From Ruegeria sp. 6PALISEP08 (GTDB lineage Bacteria > Pseudomonadota > Alphaproteobacteria > Rhodobacterales > Rhodobacteraceae), in the NCBI RefSeq assembly GCF_001238295.1, contig NZ_LGXZ01000005.1, positions 124,001-188,000 of the forward strand: a DNA stretch of 64,000 bases, written 5' to 3'. The translations under genes were made by a program, and so were the position numbers. Below, piece by piece: positions 50,865 to 60,210 of the stretch; within the stretch, counting starts at the first letter, position 1; each line of letters begins with the position of its first letter. The notes beneath the pieces were generated by a model, which did not search any database, had not been told where the DNA came from, and saw only the letters and a list, made by a program, of their open reading frames with translations.

Positions 50865-51672
50865 TACGCAATCCCCAGAACCTAAAGGCGCACTGGCCAA
50901 GTTCCTGGCGGCCTCGCCGGATTCGGTTGGCAAAACGATCTTCGTCGCCGTTGCCGTTTGTCTCGTTGCCTCAATGGTCGTGTCCGCCGCCGCTGTCAGC
51001 TTGCGCCCAGTTCAGGAAACCAACCGTCTGAAGGACAAGCAGGTCAACGTTCTGCAAGTGGCCGGCGTGTTCGAGCCCGGCATCGACGTGACCGAAGCCT
51101 TCGCCGCCTTCGAGCCGCATGTGTTGGAGCTGTCCACCGGCAACTTCGTCGATGACCAGTTCGACCCGACCACATTCGACGACATCGCTGCCGCGAGCGA
51201 TCCTGAACTGAGCGTGGCGCTGGACGATGATCCTGCAGGCATTGGCCGTAAGTCGAAGTACCGCGTAATCTATTTGCTGCGCGACGATGCGGGTGATTTG
51301 GACAAGGTGATCCTACCGCTGCACGGCTATGGTCTTTGGTCGACGCTCTATGGCTTTATCGCATTGGAAAACAACGGCAACGATATCTACGGCCTGCAAT
51401 TCTATCAGCACGGTGAAACCCCGGGCCTTGGCGCCGAGGTGGACAACCCACGCTGGAAAGCGCTGTGGAATGGCAAGAAGCTGCGTGATGACAACGGGGA
51501 TCTTCAGATAACCGTTGCCAAGTCACAGCCTGCTGCCGGACCGGACTTCTATATCGATGCTCTGGCAGGAGCTACTCTGACCTCGGTTGGTGTCGATAAC
51601 CTGGTGAAATTCTGGATGGGCGATGCGGGCTACGCTCCGTTTCTGGCCAAACTGCAAGCAGGAGAGCTCTGA
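50857..51672 (+). CDS. nqrC: Na+-translocating NADH:quinone reductase subunit C
   Basis: 271 residues from an ATG at 50857. One N-terminal membrane helix (about 28-52) is followed by a periplasmic FMN domain. The FMN acceptor is Thr240 in [12 protein letters not shown], the expected threonine motif with Ala in place of the common Ser at the first position. [14 protein letters not shown] and [11 protein letters not shown] are conserved NqrC pieces. It passes electrons within the pump to NqrB. Confidence 0.97.
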   Translation: MSDTQSPEPKGALAKFLAASPDSVGKTIFVAVAVCLVASMVVSAAAVSLRPVQETNRLKDKQVNVLQVAGVFEPGIDVTEAFAAFEPHVLELSTGNFVDDQFDPTTFDDIAAASDPELSVALDDDPAGIGRKSKYRVIYLLRDDAGDLDKVILPLHGYGLWSTLYGFIALENNGNDIYGLQFYQHGETPGLGAEVDNPRWKALWNGKKLRDDNGDLQITVAKSQPAAGPDFYIDALAGATLTSVGVDNLVKFWMGDAGYAPFLAKLQAGEL

Positions 51673-52325
51673 TGTCCCAGACCAAAAAAGAGATGCTGGT
51701 CGACCCGCTTGTCGACAATAACCCGATCACTTTGCAGGTGCTGGGTATCTGTTCGGCGCTGGCGGTGACTTCGTCACTGCAGGTGTCGATGGTAATGGCG
51801 CTTGCGGTGATCTTCGTGACCTCTTTCTCGTCCTTCTTCATCTCATGCCTGCGCAACCAGATCCCAGGCTCGATCAGGATCATCGTTCAGATGGTGATCA
51901 TCGCCTCGCTGGTGATCCTCGTGGATCAGATCCTGAAGGCTTATGCGTTTGAGATTTCGAAAACCCTGTCGGTCTTTGTCGGCCTGATCATCACCAACTG
52001 TATCGTGATGGGTCGCGCCGAAGCGTTTGCAATGAAGAACCCCCCGGTTGCGTCTTTTGTCGACGGTATGGGCAATGGGATGGGCTATGGCCTGATCCTG
52101 CTGCTGGTCGGCTTTATTCGTGAACTGTTTGGCGCGGGTTCGCTGTTTGGTGTCACCATTCTAGAGACCGTCAACAACGGTGGTTGGTACGTGCCCAACG
52201 GCATGCTTCTGCTGCCACCCTCGGCGTTCTTCATCATTGGTCTGATCATCTGGGCCTTCCGCACATGGAAGCCGAACCAGGTGGAAGAGCGTGAATTCAA
52301 AATTCAGCAGGTAGAGGCCCACTGA
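51672..52325 (+). CDS. nqrD: Na+-translocating NADH:quinone reductase subunit D
   Basis: 217 residues and six membrane helices. Conserved parts are [23 protein letters not shown] and [18 protein letters not shown], where a cysteine in the membrane binds the iron-sulfur centre shared with NqrE. It overlaps nqrC and nqrE by one base each (TGATG). Confidence 0.97.
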   Translation: MSQTKKEMLVDPLVDNNPITLQVLGICSALAVTSSLQVSMVMALAVIFVTSFSSFFISCLRNQIPGSIRIIVQMVIIASLVILVDQILKAYAFEISKTLSVFVGLIITNCIVMGRAEAFAMKNPPVASFVDGMGNGMGYGLILLLVGFIRELFGAGSLFGVTILETVNNGGWYVPNGMLLLPPSAFFIIGLIIWAFRTWKPNQVEEREFKIQQVEAH

Positions 52326-52933
52326 TGGAAGGTCTGATTTCTCTGGCCGTAAAGGCCATCTTTGTCGAAAACCTTGCGCTCAGCTTCTTCCTGGGGATGT
52401 GTACTTTCATTGCCGTGTCCAAGAAGATTTCGACCGCGCTGGGATTGGGCATTTCGGTCATGGTCGTGCAGGCCATTACCGTACCTGCCAACAATCTGTT
52501 GTTGAATTATCTGCTGAAACCCGGTGCGCTGGCATGGGCCGGGTTCCCGGATGTGGACCTGACATTTCTTGGCCTGATCTCTTACATTGGGGTTATCGCG
52601 GCGATGGTGCAGATCCTCGAGATGGTTTTGGACAAGTATTTCCCGCCGCTCTACAACGCTCTGGGAATCTTCCTGCCTCTGATCACGGTGAACTGCGCCA
52701 TCCTCGGTGGCTCACTGTTTATGGTGGAACGCGATTACAACTTTGCCGAGGCTGCAACCTATGGCCTGTCTTCGGGCTTTGGCTGGGCGCTGGCGATCAC
52801 CGCGATGGCGGGCGTACGCGAAAAGCTGAAATATTCGGATATCCCTGACGGTCTTCAAGGTCTGGGCATCACTTTCATCACCGCAGGTCTGATGGCTATG
52901 GCGTTCATGTCCTTCTCTGGCGTGAAACTGTAA
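52325..52933 (+). CDS. nqrE: Na+-translocating NADH:quinone reductase subunit E
   Basis: 202 residues and six membrane helices, with inverted topology relative to NqrD. Conserved parts are [20 protein letters not shown] and [18 protein letters not shown], each with a cysteine of the intramembrane iron centre. Ten bases separate it from nqrF. Confidence 0.97.
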   Translation: MEGLISLAVKAIFVENLALSFFLGMCTFIAVSKKISTALGLGISVMVVQAITVPANNLLLNYLLKPGALAWAGFPDVDLTFLGLISYIGVIAAMVQILEMVLDKYFPPLYNALGIFLPLITVNCAILGGSLFMVERDYNFAEAATYGLSSGFGWALAITAMAGVREKLKYSDIPDGLQGLGITFITAGLMAMAFMSFSGVKL

Positions 52934-52943
52934 GGAGGCGTCG

Positions 52944-54167
52944 ATGGAAACCTTTACCTTAGGCGTAGCCCTTTTCACCGTAATCGTTCTGGCATTGGTG
53001 GCCATTATCATGGCCGCCCGGTCCAAGCTGGTATCGACAGGCAACGTGAACATCACCATCAACGGTGAGAAAACCATTTCAGTTCCCGCCGGTGGCAAAT
53101 TGCTGCAAACGCTGGCGGCCGAGAAGCTTTTTGTTCCTTCGGCTTGCGGCGGTGGCGGCACCTGTGCCCAGTGTCGCGTACGTGTACATTCGGGCGGCGG
53201 TTCGATCCTGCCGACCGAGGAAAGCCACATCACCAAGCGCGAAGCCTCGTGTGGTGATCGCTTGTCCTGTCAGGTTGCTGTAAAGCAGGACATGGACATT
53301 GAGGTTCCCGAAGAGGTCTTTGGCGTCAAGAAGTGGGAATGCACCGTCCGTTCGAACGAGAACGTCGCAACCTTCATCAAGGCGCTTACGCTGGACCTGC
53401 CCGAAGGCGAAGACGTGAACTTCCGCGCCGGTGGCTATATACAGATCGAGGCACCTTCGCATGCCTTGAATTACACTGACTTCGACGTGGAAGAGGAATA
53501 CCGCGAGGATTGGGATCGCTTCAATCTGTGGCAGTATGAGTCTGTCGTTAACGAGCCGATTGAACGTGCCTATTCGATGGCCAACTACCCGGACGAAAAA
53601 GGCATGATCATGCTGAACGTCCGTGTGGCCTCGCCACCTCCGGGTTCAGAAGGCATCCCTCCGGGTCAGATGTCGTCGTATATCTTCAACTTGAAGCCGG
53701 GCGACAAGGTCACGATCTCGGGTCCGTTTGGTGAGTTCTTCGCCCGCGAAACCGAGAAAGAGATGGTGTTTATTGGCGGTGGTGCGGGTATGGCGCCCAT
53801 GCGTAGCCATATCTTCGACCAGCTCAAGCGCCTGGAGAACCGCAACCGCAAGATCACCTTCTGGTACGGTGCGCGGTCTAGGAAAGAGATGTTCTTTGTC
53901 GAGGATTTCGACCAACTGGCCGAAGAGTTCGATAATTTCGAATGGCATGTCGCCCTGTCGGATGCGCAGCCCGAGGACGATTGGAAGGGCTACACCGGCT
54001 TTATCCATAACGTCTTATTCGATGAGTACCTCAAGAACCACCCTGCGCCGGAAGATTGCGAGTTCTACATGTGTGGCCCGCCAATCATGAACCAGGCGGT
54101 TATCAACATGTTGCTGGATCTGGGCGTGGACCGTGAAGACATCATGCTCGACGATTTCGGCGGGTAA
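52944..54167 (+). CDS. nqrF: Na+-translocating NADH:quinone reductase subunit F
   Basis: 407 residues. One membrane helix (about 4-25), then a 2Fe-2S ferredoxin domain with Cys68, Cys74, Cys77 and Cys109, then the FAD domain with [11 protein letters not shown], and the NADH domain ending in [13 protein letters not shown] and LDDFGG. It is the entry point for electrons from NADH. It closes the operon, followed by a strong terminator 10 bp on. Confidence 0.97.
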   Translation: METFTLGVALFTVIVLALVAIIMAARSKLVSTGNVNITINGEKTISVPAGGKLLQTLAAEKLFVPSACGGGGTCAQCRVRVHSGGGSILPTEESHITKREASCGDRLSCQVAVKQDMDIEVPEEVFGVKKWECTVRSNENVATFIKALTLDLPEGEDVNFRAGGYIQIEAPSHALNYTDFDVEEEYREDWDRFNLWQYESVVNEPIERAYSMANYPDEKGMIMLNVRVASPPPGSEGIPPGQMSSYIFNLKPGDKVTISGPFGEFFARETEKEMVFIGGGAGMAPMRSHIFDQLKRLENRNRKITFWYGARSRKEMFFVEDFDQLAEEFDNFEWHVALSDAQPEDDWKGYTGFIHNVLFDEYLKNHPAPEDCEFYMCGPPIMNQAVINMLLDLGVDREDIMLDDFGG

Positions 54168-54176
54168 GAAACAGAA

Positions 54177-54205
54177 AAACCGGCGCACCCAACGCCGGTT
54201 TTTTT
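54177..54205 (+). terminator. Rho-independent terminator of the nqr operon
   Basis: Stem AAACCGGCG/CGCCGGTTT with a 7-nt loop, and the T-run continues to 54205. It lies about 10 bp after the nqrF stop. The convergent epimerase gene begins its stop side just beyond, so it may serve both strands. Confidence 0.9.
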
Positions 54206-54224
54206 GTTTGGCGGTTAGCCAACG

Positions 54225-55238
54225 CTATTTTCCGTAATAGTCCCGATACCAGGCGACGAACTGGGCAATGCCGTCTTTCAGGTCGGTCTGTGGACGATAA
54301 TTGGTCAACCGTTGCAGCAGGCGATTATCGGCCCAGGTCGCATGAACGTCACCCATCTGCATCGGCATGAAATTCTTGACGGCTTTCTGCCCAACGGCCT
54401 CTTCGATGGCTTCGATGAAATCCATCAGACGCACTTTCTCCCCGTTGCCGATATTGACGATGCGATAGGGTGCGACAGGTGAAAGGCTGTCGCCGTCCTC
54501 AATATCCTCAGGACTAGCAGGCCGAACCGGGGGCACATCGATCAGCAATCTTATCCCACGCACAAGATCTTCAACATGGGTGAAGTCCCGATGCATGTCG
54601 CCATGATTGTAGATATCAATGGGACGGCCGTCGAGAATGGCGGCAACAAATTTGAAATAGGCCAGATCGGGCCGTCCCCAGGTGCCATAGACCGTAAAGA
54701 ACCGAAACATCGTGGTCGGCAGATCCCACAGATGCGCATATGAATGCCCCATCGCCTCATTCGCCTTTTTGGTGGCGGAGTAGATGGTCAATTGCGTGTC
54801 CGCTTTTTCCGTCTCGGTAAACGGCATCTCTTCGTTGGCGCCATAGATTGACGAGGTCGAAGCCATCAACAGATGCCCGACTTTATGCTGGCGCGCGATT
54901 TCCATTACGTTGAACGTCCCAACGACATTTGATTCGATATAGCTGCGGGGGTACTCGAGGCTGTGCCGCACACCGGCCTGGGCCGCCAAGTGAACGATGA
55001 CATCGGGCTGGAATTCGTCCGCCACCTGCACCAACCGGTCATAGTTTTCCAGCCGATCCTCGGTTGCGGTGAAGCCGGGGGTTTGCAACAGGATCTGATG
55101 CCTGCGCTGTTTCAGGGTCACATCATAATAGTCGGTCATCCCGTCATAGCCATGCACACGAAACCCATCTGCCAGAAGTAGCTTGGCCAGATGGAAGCCA
55201 ATGAACCCCGCAGAGCCCGTAATCAAAACACGTTTCAT
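54225..55238 (-). CDS. NAD-dependent sugar epimerase (UDP-glucuronate 4-epimerase-like)
   Basis: 337 residues from the ATG at 55238 with GAGGG before it. It is an extended SDR: ITGSAGFIGFHLAKLLL (NAD fold), ASTSSIYGANEEMPF, catalytic YSATKKANE (Tyr-x3-Lys), and FRFFTVYGTWGRPDLA, which matches UDP-glucuronate epimerases. It converts UDP-glucuronate to UDP-galacturonate for surface polysaccharide. An in-frame extension to 55373 lacks a ribosome site. It separates the nqr operon from its maturation genes. Confidence 0.88.
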   Translation of the reverse strand: MKRVLITGSAGFIGFHLAKLLLADGFRVHGYDGMTDYYDVTLKQRRHQILLQTPGFTATEDRLENYDRLVQVADEFQPDVIVHLAAQAGVRHSLEYPRSYIESNVVGTFNVMEIARQHKVGHLLMASTSSIYGANEEMPFTETEKADTQLTIYSATKKANEAMGHSYAHLWDLPTTMFRFFTVYGTWGRPDLAYFKFVAAILDGRPIDIYNHGDMHRDFTHVEDLVRGIRLLIDVPPVRPASPEDIEDGDSLSPVAPYRIVNIGNGEKVRLMDFIEAIEEAVGQKAVKNFMPMQMGDVHATWADNRLLQRLTNYRPQTDLKDGIAQFVAWYRDYYGK

Positions 55239-55422
55239 AAAACCCTCAGATTGCACAACGAAATCATCGTTGACCGAAAGACTTTGTTTCGCGCCTGAGA
55301 TCAACGTTTTTCGACCGCTTCGAAGGTCATTTCGGACAACACGAGGGCGTTGGTCAACAATTTGCCTGTTCAATCAGATGTTCATTGCCGCCATTTGCTC
55401 AGAAGGGTAGGGATCAGGGCGC

Positions 55423-56187
55423 ATGGTTACGAAATGGATCAAATCGCGGTTCAGCCGCACGGCGCGTCCAACGACCGATACGGTGTCTTGCGACATCGCC
55501 CCCACTACGCGAGTGACGGCGGTGGGCGATATTCATGGCCGTTTGGACTTGCTGCATGCGCTATTGCCACGCTTGGATGATCAAAGCCCTCTGGTTTTTG
55601 TTGGCGACTACATCGATCGGGGGCCTTACAGCGCACAAGTGTTGCACCACCTACGCCATCTGAGCGAAGCGTCAGACCGGCAAGTCCATTGCCTTCTTGG
55701 TAACCATGAAGAGATGTTGTTGCATTTCTTGGGCGATCCAGAACGCCATGCAAGGCTTTGGTTTCGAAACGGAGGTATGCACACGCTGGCGTCGTTTGGG
55801 CTCAAACCGACTGGAGACCCAGAAGACAGCCGGCACGTCAACGAACTGGCCGATGACCTTCGGCAAGCGATGGGGCAGGATCTGCTTGAATGGCTGACAG
55901 AGCGGCCCTTGATCTGGACCAGCGGTAACGTCGCTTTTGTTCATGCAGCTTTGGATCCGCATAATCCTGTCGAAGCTCAGGACCGTCAGATTTGCCTCTG
56001 GGGGCATCCCATGTTCCCAAGAATTGCGCGCAGAGACGGCCTGTGGGTGGTGCATGGCCACACTATCGTCGACCACCCCCGTGTCAGAAACAAGGTGTTG
56101 TCAATTGACACGGGTGCTTTCGCAACGGGCCGACTTACGGCTGCCGAAATCGAGGACGGAGGCATCAGGTTTCTTTCGACCGCCTGA
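55423..56187 (+). CDS. PPP-family metallophosphoesterase (serine/threonine or tyrosine phosphatase-like)
   Basis: 254 residues. The metal-binding motifs are in order: GDIHGRLDLL, GDYIDRGPYS and LLGNHEEMLL, then WVVHGHTIVDHP near 205. They match bacterial PPP phosphatases that remove phosphate from protein Ser/Thr or nucleotides. The protein is cytosolic, without a signal peptide. It converges on the CBS gene, two bases apart. Confidence 0.9.
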   Translation: MVTKWIKSRFSRTARPTTDTVSCDIAPTTRVTAVGDIHGRLDLLHALLPRLDDQSPLVFVGDYIDRGPYSAQVLHHLRHLSEASDRQVHCLLGNHEEMLLHFLGDPERHARLWFRNGGMHTLASFGLKPTGDPEDSRHVNELADDLRQAMGQDLLEWLTERPLIWTSGNVAFVHAALDPHNPVEAQDRQICLWGHPMFPRIARRDGLWVVHGHTIVDHPRVRNKVLSIDTGAFATGRLTAAEIEDGGIRFLSTA

Positions 56188-56189
56188 CC

Positions 56190-56714
56190 TTAGCCAACGA
56201 TCATCTGCTTCATCCGCAGGGCTTCATATTCCAGCTCTTTCAGGCGGAAATGCACAACATCTCCGATGGTGACGACGCCACACAAATGGCCATCACGCAG
56301 CACGGGCATATGGCGGAATCGACCGTCAGTCATTGTTTTCAGAACGTCGTTCAGCAGATCGTCAGGTGTGCAGGTCTTGACCTCCTTGGTCATCAGGTCT
56401 TCGACTGCTTGCGGCAAGGTCTGGCCCGGCGTGTCCGCCATGCGCCGTACGATGTCGCGTTCCGACAGGATGCCCTGCAATGCACCGTTCTGGTCCGTGA
56501 CCAAAACGGCACCGATCCGCTTGTCCTTGAGCGTGTTGACCACCGAATGAATCGTATCGTTTGGCCGCACCGAAAATACCGCGTCCCCTTTTCCCTCAAG
56601 CAGTTTGGCCACGGTTGTCTGCGAATGTGACAAGTTCGATTCTGCCGATTGGCTGTAGGTCGTCTTGTCTGCCTTGTCGCCGCGTGATGGTGACTGGTAC
56701 GAGGTTGGGGCCAT
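56190..56714 (-). CDS. Protein with a pair of CBS domains
   Basis: 174 residues from the ATG at 56714 with GGAG seven bases upstream. The first 35 residues are polar and disordered. Two CBS motifs follow: VFSVRPNDTIHSVVNTLKDKRIGAVLV with GILSERDIVRRM, and VKTCTPDDLLNDVLKTMTDGRFRHMPV with GVVTIGDVV. Tandem CBS domains bind adenosine nucleotides and sense energy state. It is a single gene and the partner is unknown. Confidence 0.9.
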   Translation of the reverse strand: MAPTSYQSPSRGDKADKTTYSQSAESNLSHSQTTVAKLLEGKGDAVFSVRPNDTIHSVVNTLKDKRIGAVLVTDQNGALQGILSERDIVRRMADTPGQTLPQAVEDLMTKEVKTCTPDDLLNDVLKTMTDGRFRHMPVLRDGHLCGVVTIGDVVHFRLKELEYEALRMKQMIVG

Positions 56715-56837
56715 GGGCAATCTCCTTATGGTTCTTGCAATGTCTTTCCCTTTCACCTTAGCGCAGCTAAATGACCTGTATAGGGTACAATTGCTCGAAT
56801 GCGCGAAATCTGCGGTCAACAAAGGACGATTAAGCTT

Positions 56838-57023
56838 GTGAGTGAACTCTATCTTACCCCGCCTGTGGCCGTTCTGATCTTCTTTGCAGTCGTCGTGTGT
56901 GGTCACAATTTTCGCATGGTTTGGAAGCAGCAGGCGCCGGGATGGCGGAAGCGGGCGTGGCTGTTTGGGTTGCCAGCAGGAATCGGCCTGTTGTTGCTGG
57001 GTTTCCTACCTCTGAAGCTGTGA
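56838..57023 (+). CDS. Small two-helix membrane protein upstream of apbE
   Basis: 61 residues from a GTG at 56838 with AAGGA ten bases upstream. Two membrane helices (about 9-22 and 38-57) are joined by a basic loop (RMVWKQQAPGWRKR). No family recognised. It lies 66 bp before apbE in the same direction and may be co-transcribed with apbE and nqrM. An ATG at 56799 is also in frame but lacks a ribosome site. Confidence 0.65.
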   Translation: MSELYLTPPVAVLIFFAVVVCGHNFRMVWKQQAPGWRKRAWLFGLPAGIGLLLLGFLPLKL

Positions 57024-57089
57024 TGTGGATTTGACTCTGGCAGAGGGCGCTGGCATATGCCGAGCACAGAATTTCCCGGAGCTCGCCCC

Positions 57090-58115
57090 ATGCGTCTTTT
57101 GCCCTCAGTGGCTTTTGTTGCCCTTCTTTCCGGTTGCCTCTTTGACAAGGAACCCGAAGTTGTCCGCCTGTCGGGTGAAACAATGGGGACAACCTTTAAT
57201 GTCACCGCCATTGGTGACGATCTGGACGAGAACAAACTGGCAATCTCGGTTGAAAAGACTTTGGCAGAGGTCAATGCCAAGATGTCCAATTGGGATCCGA
57301 AGTCCGAAGTCTCTGAGTTTTCGGCATCGGCCAGTACAGATCCGATGTCTGTCTCGGACGAGTTCGCTTTGGTCATCGCGGCCGCCAACGACGTGCACGA
57401 AAAATCCGGCGGCACATTCGACGTAACGCTGGGACCACTTATTGAGCTATGGGGATTTGGCCCCCGCAAGCCAGAAGATCCGGTGCCCTCGGACGCCGAA
57501 ATCGAAACCGCACTCAGCGGCGTTGGACAAAGCCGACTGCTGACGCTCGACACTAACGCCGGTACTCTCGCGAAATCTGATGCCAGTGTGGGTATCAACC
57601 TGTCGGCCATTGCCAAGGGCTATGGCATTGATGCGGTTGCTGAATCTTTGCGGGATGCAGGGATCGAGGATTACCTTGTTGAGATTGGTGGAGACCTTGT
57701 CGCCCAAGGCCAGAACGAAAAAGGCGAAGCCTGGCGGATCGGCATTGAAAAACCGGAAACGGGCAGTCAGACCATTCAGTTGATCGTGTCGCTGAATGAT
57801 CGCGGCATGGCCAGTTCGGGCGACTACAAGAATTTCTTCGAACATGACGGCGTGCGCTATTCGCATATCATCGATCCGACCACTGGCCGCCCGATCACGC
57901 ACCGAACAACCTCTGTCACCGTTCTGGCCGAAAACGCGATGATGGCGGACGCCTGGGCCACCGCGATGCTGTCTTTGGGTCAGGAAAAGGGCCTGAAACT
58001 GGCAGAAGAGCATAAACTTGCCGTGTATTTCATCTCACGGGATGTGACAGGCGGCGATGAAGCCTATATTACGGCGCATAGCACCGCGTTCAAAGACGCG
58101 CTGAACTCAAACTGA
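57090..58115 (+). CDS. apbE: FAD:protein FMN transferase (lipoprotein)
   Basis: 341 residues from the ATG at 57090 with GGAG upstream. The lipobox LLSGC (Cys16) predicts a membrane-anchored periplasmic protein. ApbE motifs are ETMGTTFNVTA, the SNWDPKSEVSEF segment, INLSAIAKGYGIDAVAE, LVEIGGDL, and HIIDPTTGRPI with metal ligands in the last part. It attaches FMN to threonines of NqrB and NqrC. nqrM follows after 14 bp. Confidence 0.95.
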   Translation: MRLLPSVAFVALLSGCLFDKEPEVVRLSGETMGTTFNVTAIGDDLDENKLAISVEKTLAEVNAKMSNWDPKSEVSEFSASASTDPMSVSDEFALVIAAANDVHEKSGGTFDVTLGPLIELWGFGPRKPEDPVPSDAEIETALSGVGQSRLLTLDTNAGTLAKSDASVGINLSAIAKGYGIDAVAESLRDAGIEDYLVEIGGDLVAQGQNEKGEAWRIGIEKPETGSQTIQLIVSLNDRGMASSGDYKNFFEHDGVRYSHIIDPTTGRPITHRTTSVTVLAENAMMADAWATAMLSLGQEKGLKLAEEHKLAVYFISRDVTGGDEAYITAHSTAFKDALNSN

Positions 58116-58129
58116 CAGGTGGAGCTGAA

Positions 58130-58366
58130 ATGAGCACTTTTATTCTGGCCTTCCTTCTTCTCGCCCTCGTCATGGTAGGTATGTCACTTGGCGTCATGCT
58201 GATGGGCAAGACCATCAAAGGCAGTTGTGGCGGCCTGAACGCAATTTCCGGTGCTGATAAGTGCGTTGTATGCCAGAAAGACGTGGACCCCGACAGCCCG
58301 TTGCGCGATCAACTGCAATGCAAGCGCGCCAAGAAGATGCTGGAACAGATGGAACGTCAGGCCTGA
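58130..58366 (+). CDS. nqrM: Na+-NQR maturation protein NqrM
   Basis: 78 residues: one N-terminal membrane helix (about 4-25), then a cysteine-rich domain with Cys33, Cys45, Cys48 and Cys64 in the NqrM pattern (GSCGGLN, KCVVCQKD, LQCKRAK). NqrM supplies iron for the centre shared by NqrD and NqrE. A 7-bp stem-loop (AGCGAAG/CTTCGCT, 58367-58385) follows the stop at once, without a T-run; it may be a weak end signal. Confidence 0.93.
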   Translation: MSTFILAFLLLALVMVGMSLGVMLMGKTIKGSCGGLNAISGADKCVVCQKDVDPDSPLRDQLQCKRAKKMLEQMERQA

Positions 58367-58437
58367 AGCGAAGTTTTGCTTCGCTCTGCGGGTTGAAATG
58401 GCTAACTAGGTCTCCGTAAGGTTTGGGGGGCATTGCG

Positions 58438-60108
58438 TTGGCCAAGGCGAAAAACATCCTGTTCATCATGTTCGACCAGCTGCGCTGGGATTACCTGAGC
58501 TGTTACGGGCATCCACATCTGCATACCCCCAACATAGATCGCCTTGCAGCCAAAGGCGTCCGGTTTAATCGGGCCTACATCCAGTCACCGATCTGTGGCA
58601 GTTCGCGCATGTCGACCTATACCGGGCGCTACGTGCATTCGCACGGGGCGTCCTGGAACGGTATTCCGTTGAAAGTCGGCGAGATCACGATGGGGGATCA
58701 CCTGCGCAAGGCGGGAATGGGGTGTTGGCTTATCGGAAAAACCCATATGCGCGCGGATGCCGAAGGGATGGCGCGGTTGGGGCTGGAGCCTGACAGTCTG
58801 ATCGGTGCCCGAGTCGCCGAATGCGGCTTTGACGTTTTCGAGCGCGATGACGGTATGCTGCCCGAGGGGCCTGACGGATTTTATGATCCGGACGGCGCAA
58901 AGGAATACAACAAGTATCTCAAGGCCAAAGGGTATGAGAGCGACAATCCCTGGCATGACTTTGCCAATTCAGGGCTGGATGACGAAGGTAATGTTTTGTC
59001 CGGCTGGTTTTTGAAGAACGCACCCGAAGCCGCCAATATCGCCGAGGAAGACAGTGAAACGCCATACCTGACCGGCCGCGGCATCGAGTTCATGGAAACG
59101 CATGATGGGCCATGGTGCTGCCACCTGAGCTTTATTAAACCGCATTGGCCTTACATCGTGCCTGAACCTTATGCTTCGATGTATGGTCCAGAGCATGTTC
59201 TACCCGTGGTGCGATCCGAGGTTGAGCGTCAGAATGCGCATCCAGTGCTGAAGGCTTTCATGGACACAAAGATTGGTCAGACCTTTTCACGACAGGACGT
59301 GCGCGAGGCAGTGATTCCGGCCTATATGGGTCTCATCAAACAAGCTGACGACCAGATGGGACGTTTGTTCGACTGGATGGAAAAGACCGGGCGGATGGAC
59401 GACACGATGATCGTTCTGACCTCGGATCATGGTGACTTTCTGGGTGATCATTGGATGGGCGAGAAGACGTTCTTCCATGATGCTTCAACCAAGATGCCGC
59501 TGATTATCTATGACCCATCGCCCGAGGCAGATGCGACACGCGGCACGGTCTGTGATGCGCTGGTGGAGTCCATCGATTTGGCTCCAACCTTCGTTGATAT
59601 GGCAGGAGGTGACGTGGCCACACATATCCTGGAAGGCCACACTTTGCTGCCCATTTTGCATGGAAAAGCAGGAACGTTGCCCCGGGACTTTGTTATCTGT
59701 GAATACGATTACTCGGGCTCACCGATCGCTGATATTGTAGGATCGTCGGTCCGGGATGCGGTAATGTTCATGGTGGCCAACAAAAAATGGAAACTGATCC
59801 ATTGCGAAGGCGGTCACAGACCGATCCTGTTTGATCTGGAAAACGATCCCCAAGAGCTGAACGATCTGGGCGACAGCGCGGACCATGCAGACGTGATTGC
59901 CGAGATGTATGATCACCTGTTCACATGGGCACGACGACCGTCGCAGCGCACCACGCGATCGGAACAGCAATTGATCGACATGCGCACCAAAAGCAGGGGC
60001 AGAGGCATTGTTCTGGGTGTGTATGACGAAAACGATGCGCCTCTGGATCTGACGGTGAAATACCGCAATCGCAAGACACGCCCCTACAAGAGCTACCTCA
60101 AGGAATAA
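58438..60108 (+). CDS. Sulfatase-family hydrolase (phosphonate monoester hydrolase or arylsulfatase type)
   Basis: About 556 residues from a TTG at 58438, with six G bases seven nucleotides upstream. Alkaline-phosphatase-fold metal ligands are Asp12 in FIMFDQLRWDYL and later LTSDHGDFLGDH. Cys53 in SPICGSSRMSTYTGR is at the position converted to formylglycine; the motif is C-G-S-S-R, not the common C-x-P-x-R. The C-terminal half carries the family helix bundle. No signal peptide is seen, so it acts in the cytoplasm. The substrate (sulfate ester, phosphonate or phosphodiester) is open. Confidence 0.85.
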   Translation: MAKAKNILFIMFDQLRWDYLSCYGHPHLHTPNIDRLAAKGVRFNRAYIQSPICGSSRMSTYTGRYVHSHGASWNGIPLKVGEITMGDHLRKAGMGCWLIGKTHMRADAEGMARLGLEPDSLIGARVAECGFDVFERDDGMLPEGPDGFYDPDGAKEYNKYLKAKGYESDNPWHDFANSGLDDEGNVLSGWFLKNAPEAANIAEEDSETPYLTGRGIEFMETHDGPWCCHLSFIKPHWPYIVPEPYASMYGPEHVLPVVRSEVERQNAHPVLKAFMDTKIGQTFSRQDVREAVIPAYMGLIKQADDQMGRLFDWMEKTGRMDDTMIVLTSDHGDFLGDHWMGEKTFFHDASTKMPLIIYDPSPEADATRGTVCDALVESIDLAPTFVDMAGGDVATHILEGHTLLPILHGKAGTLPRDFVICEYDYSGSPIADIVGSSVRDAVMFMVANKKWKLIHCEGGHRPILFDLENDPQELNDLGDSADHADVIAEMYDHLFTWARRPSQRTTRSEQQLIDMRTKSRGRGIVLGVYDENDAPLDLTVKYRNRKTRPYKSYLKE

Positions 60109-60210
60109 CGCCTCTGCGTCGATTAAATCTTCTTCACCGACCCAAAGGTGGTTCACCCGCCGAAGGGCAGACGATAGAAGAGGCTCACGAGCAGTAATCG
60201 GAGAATTTCT

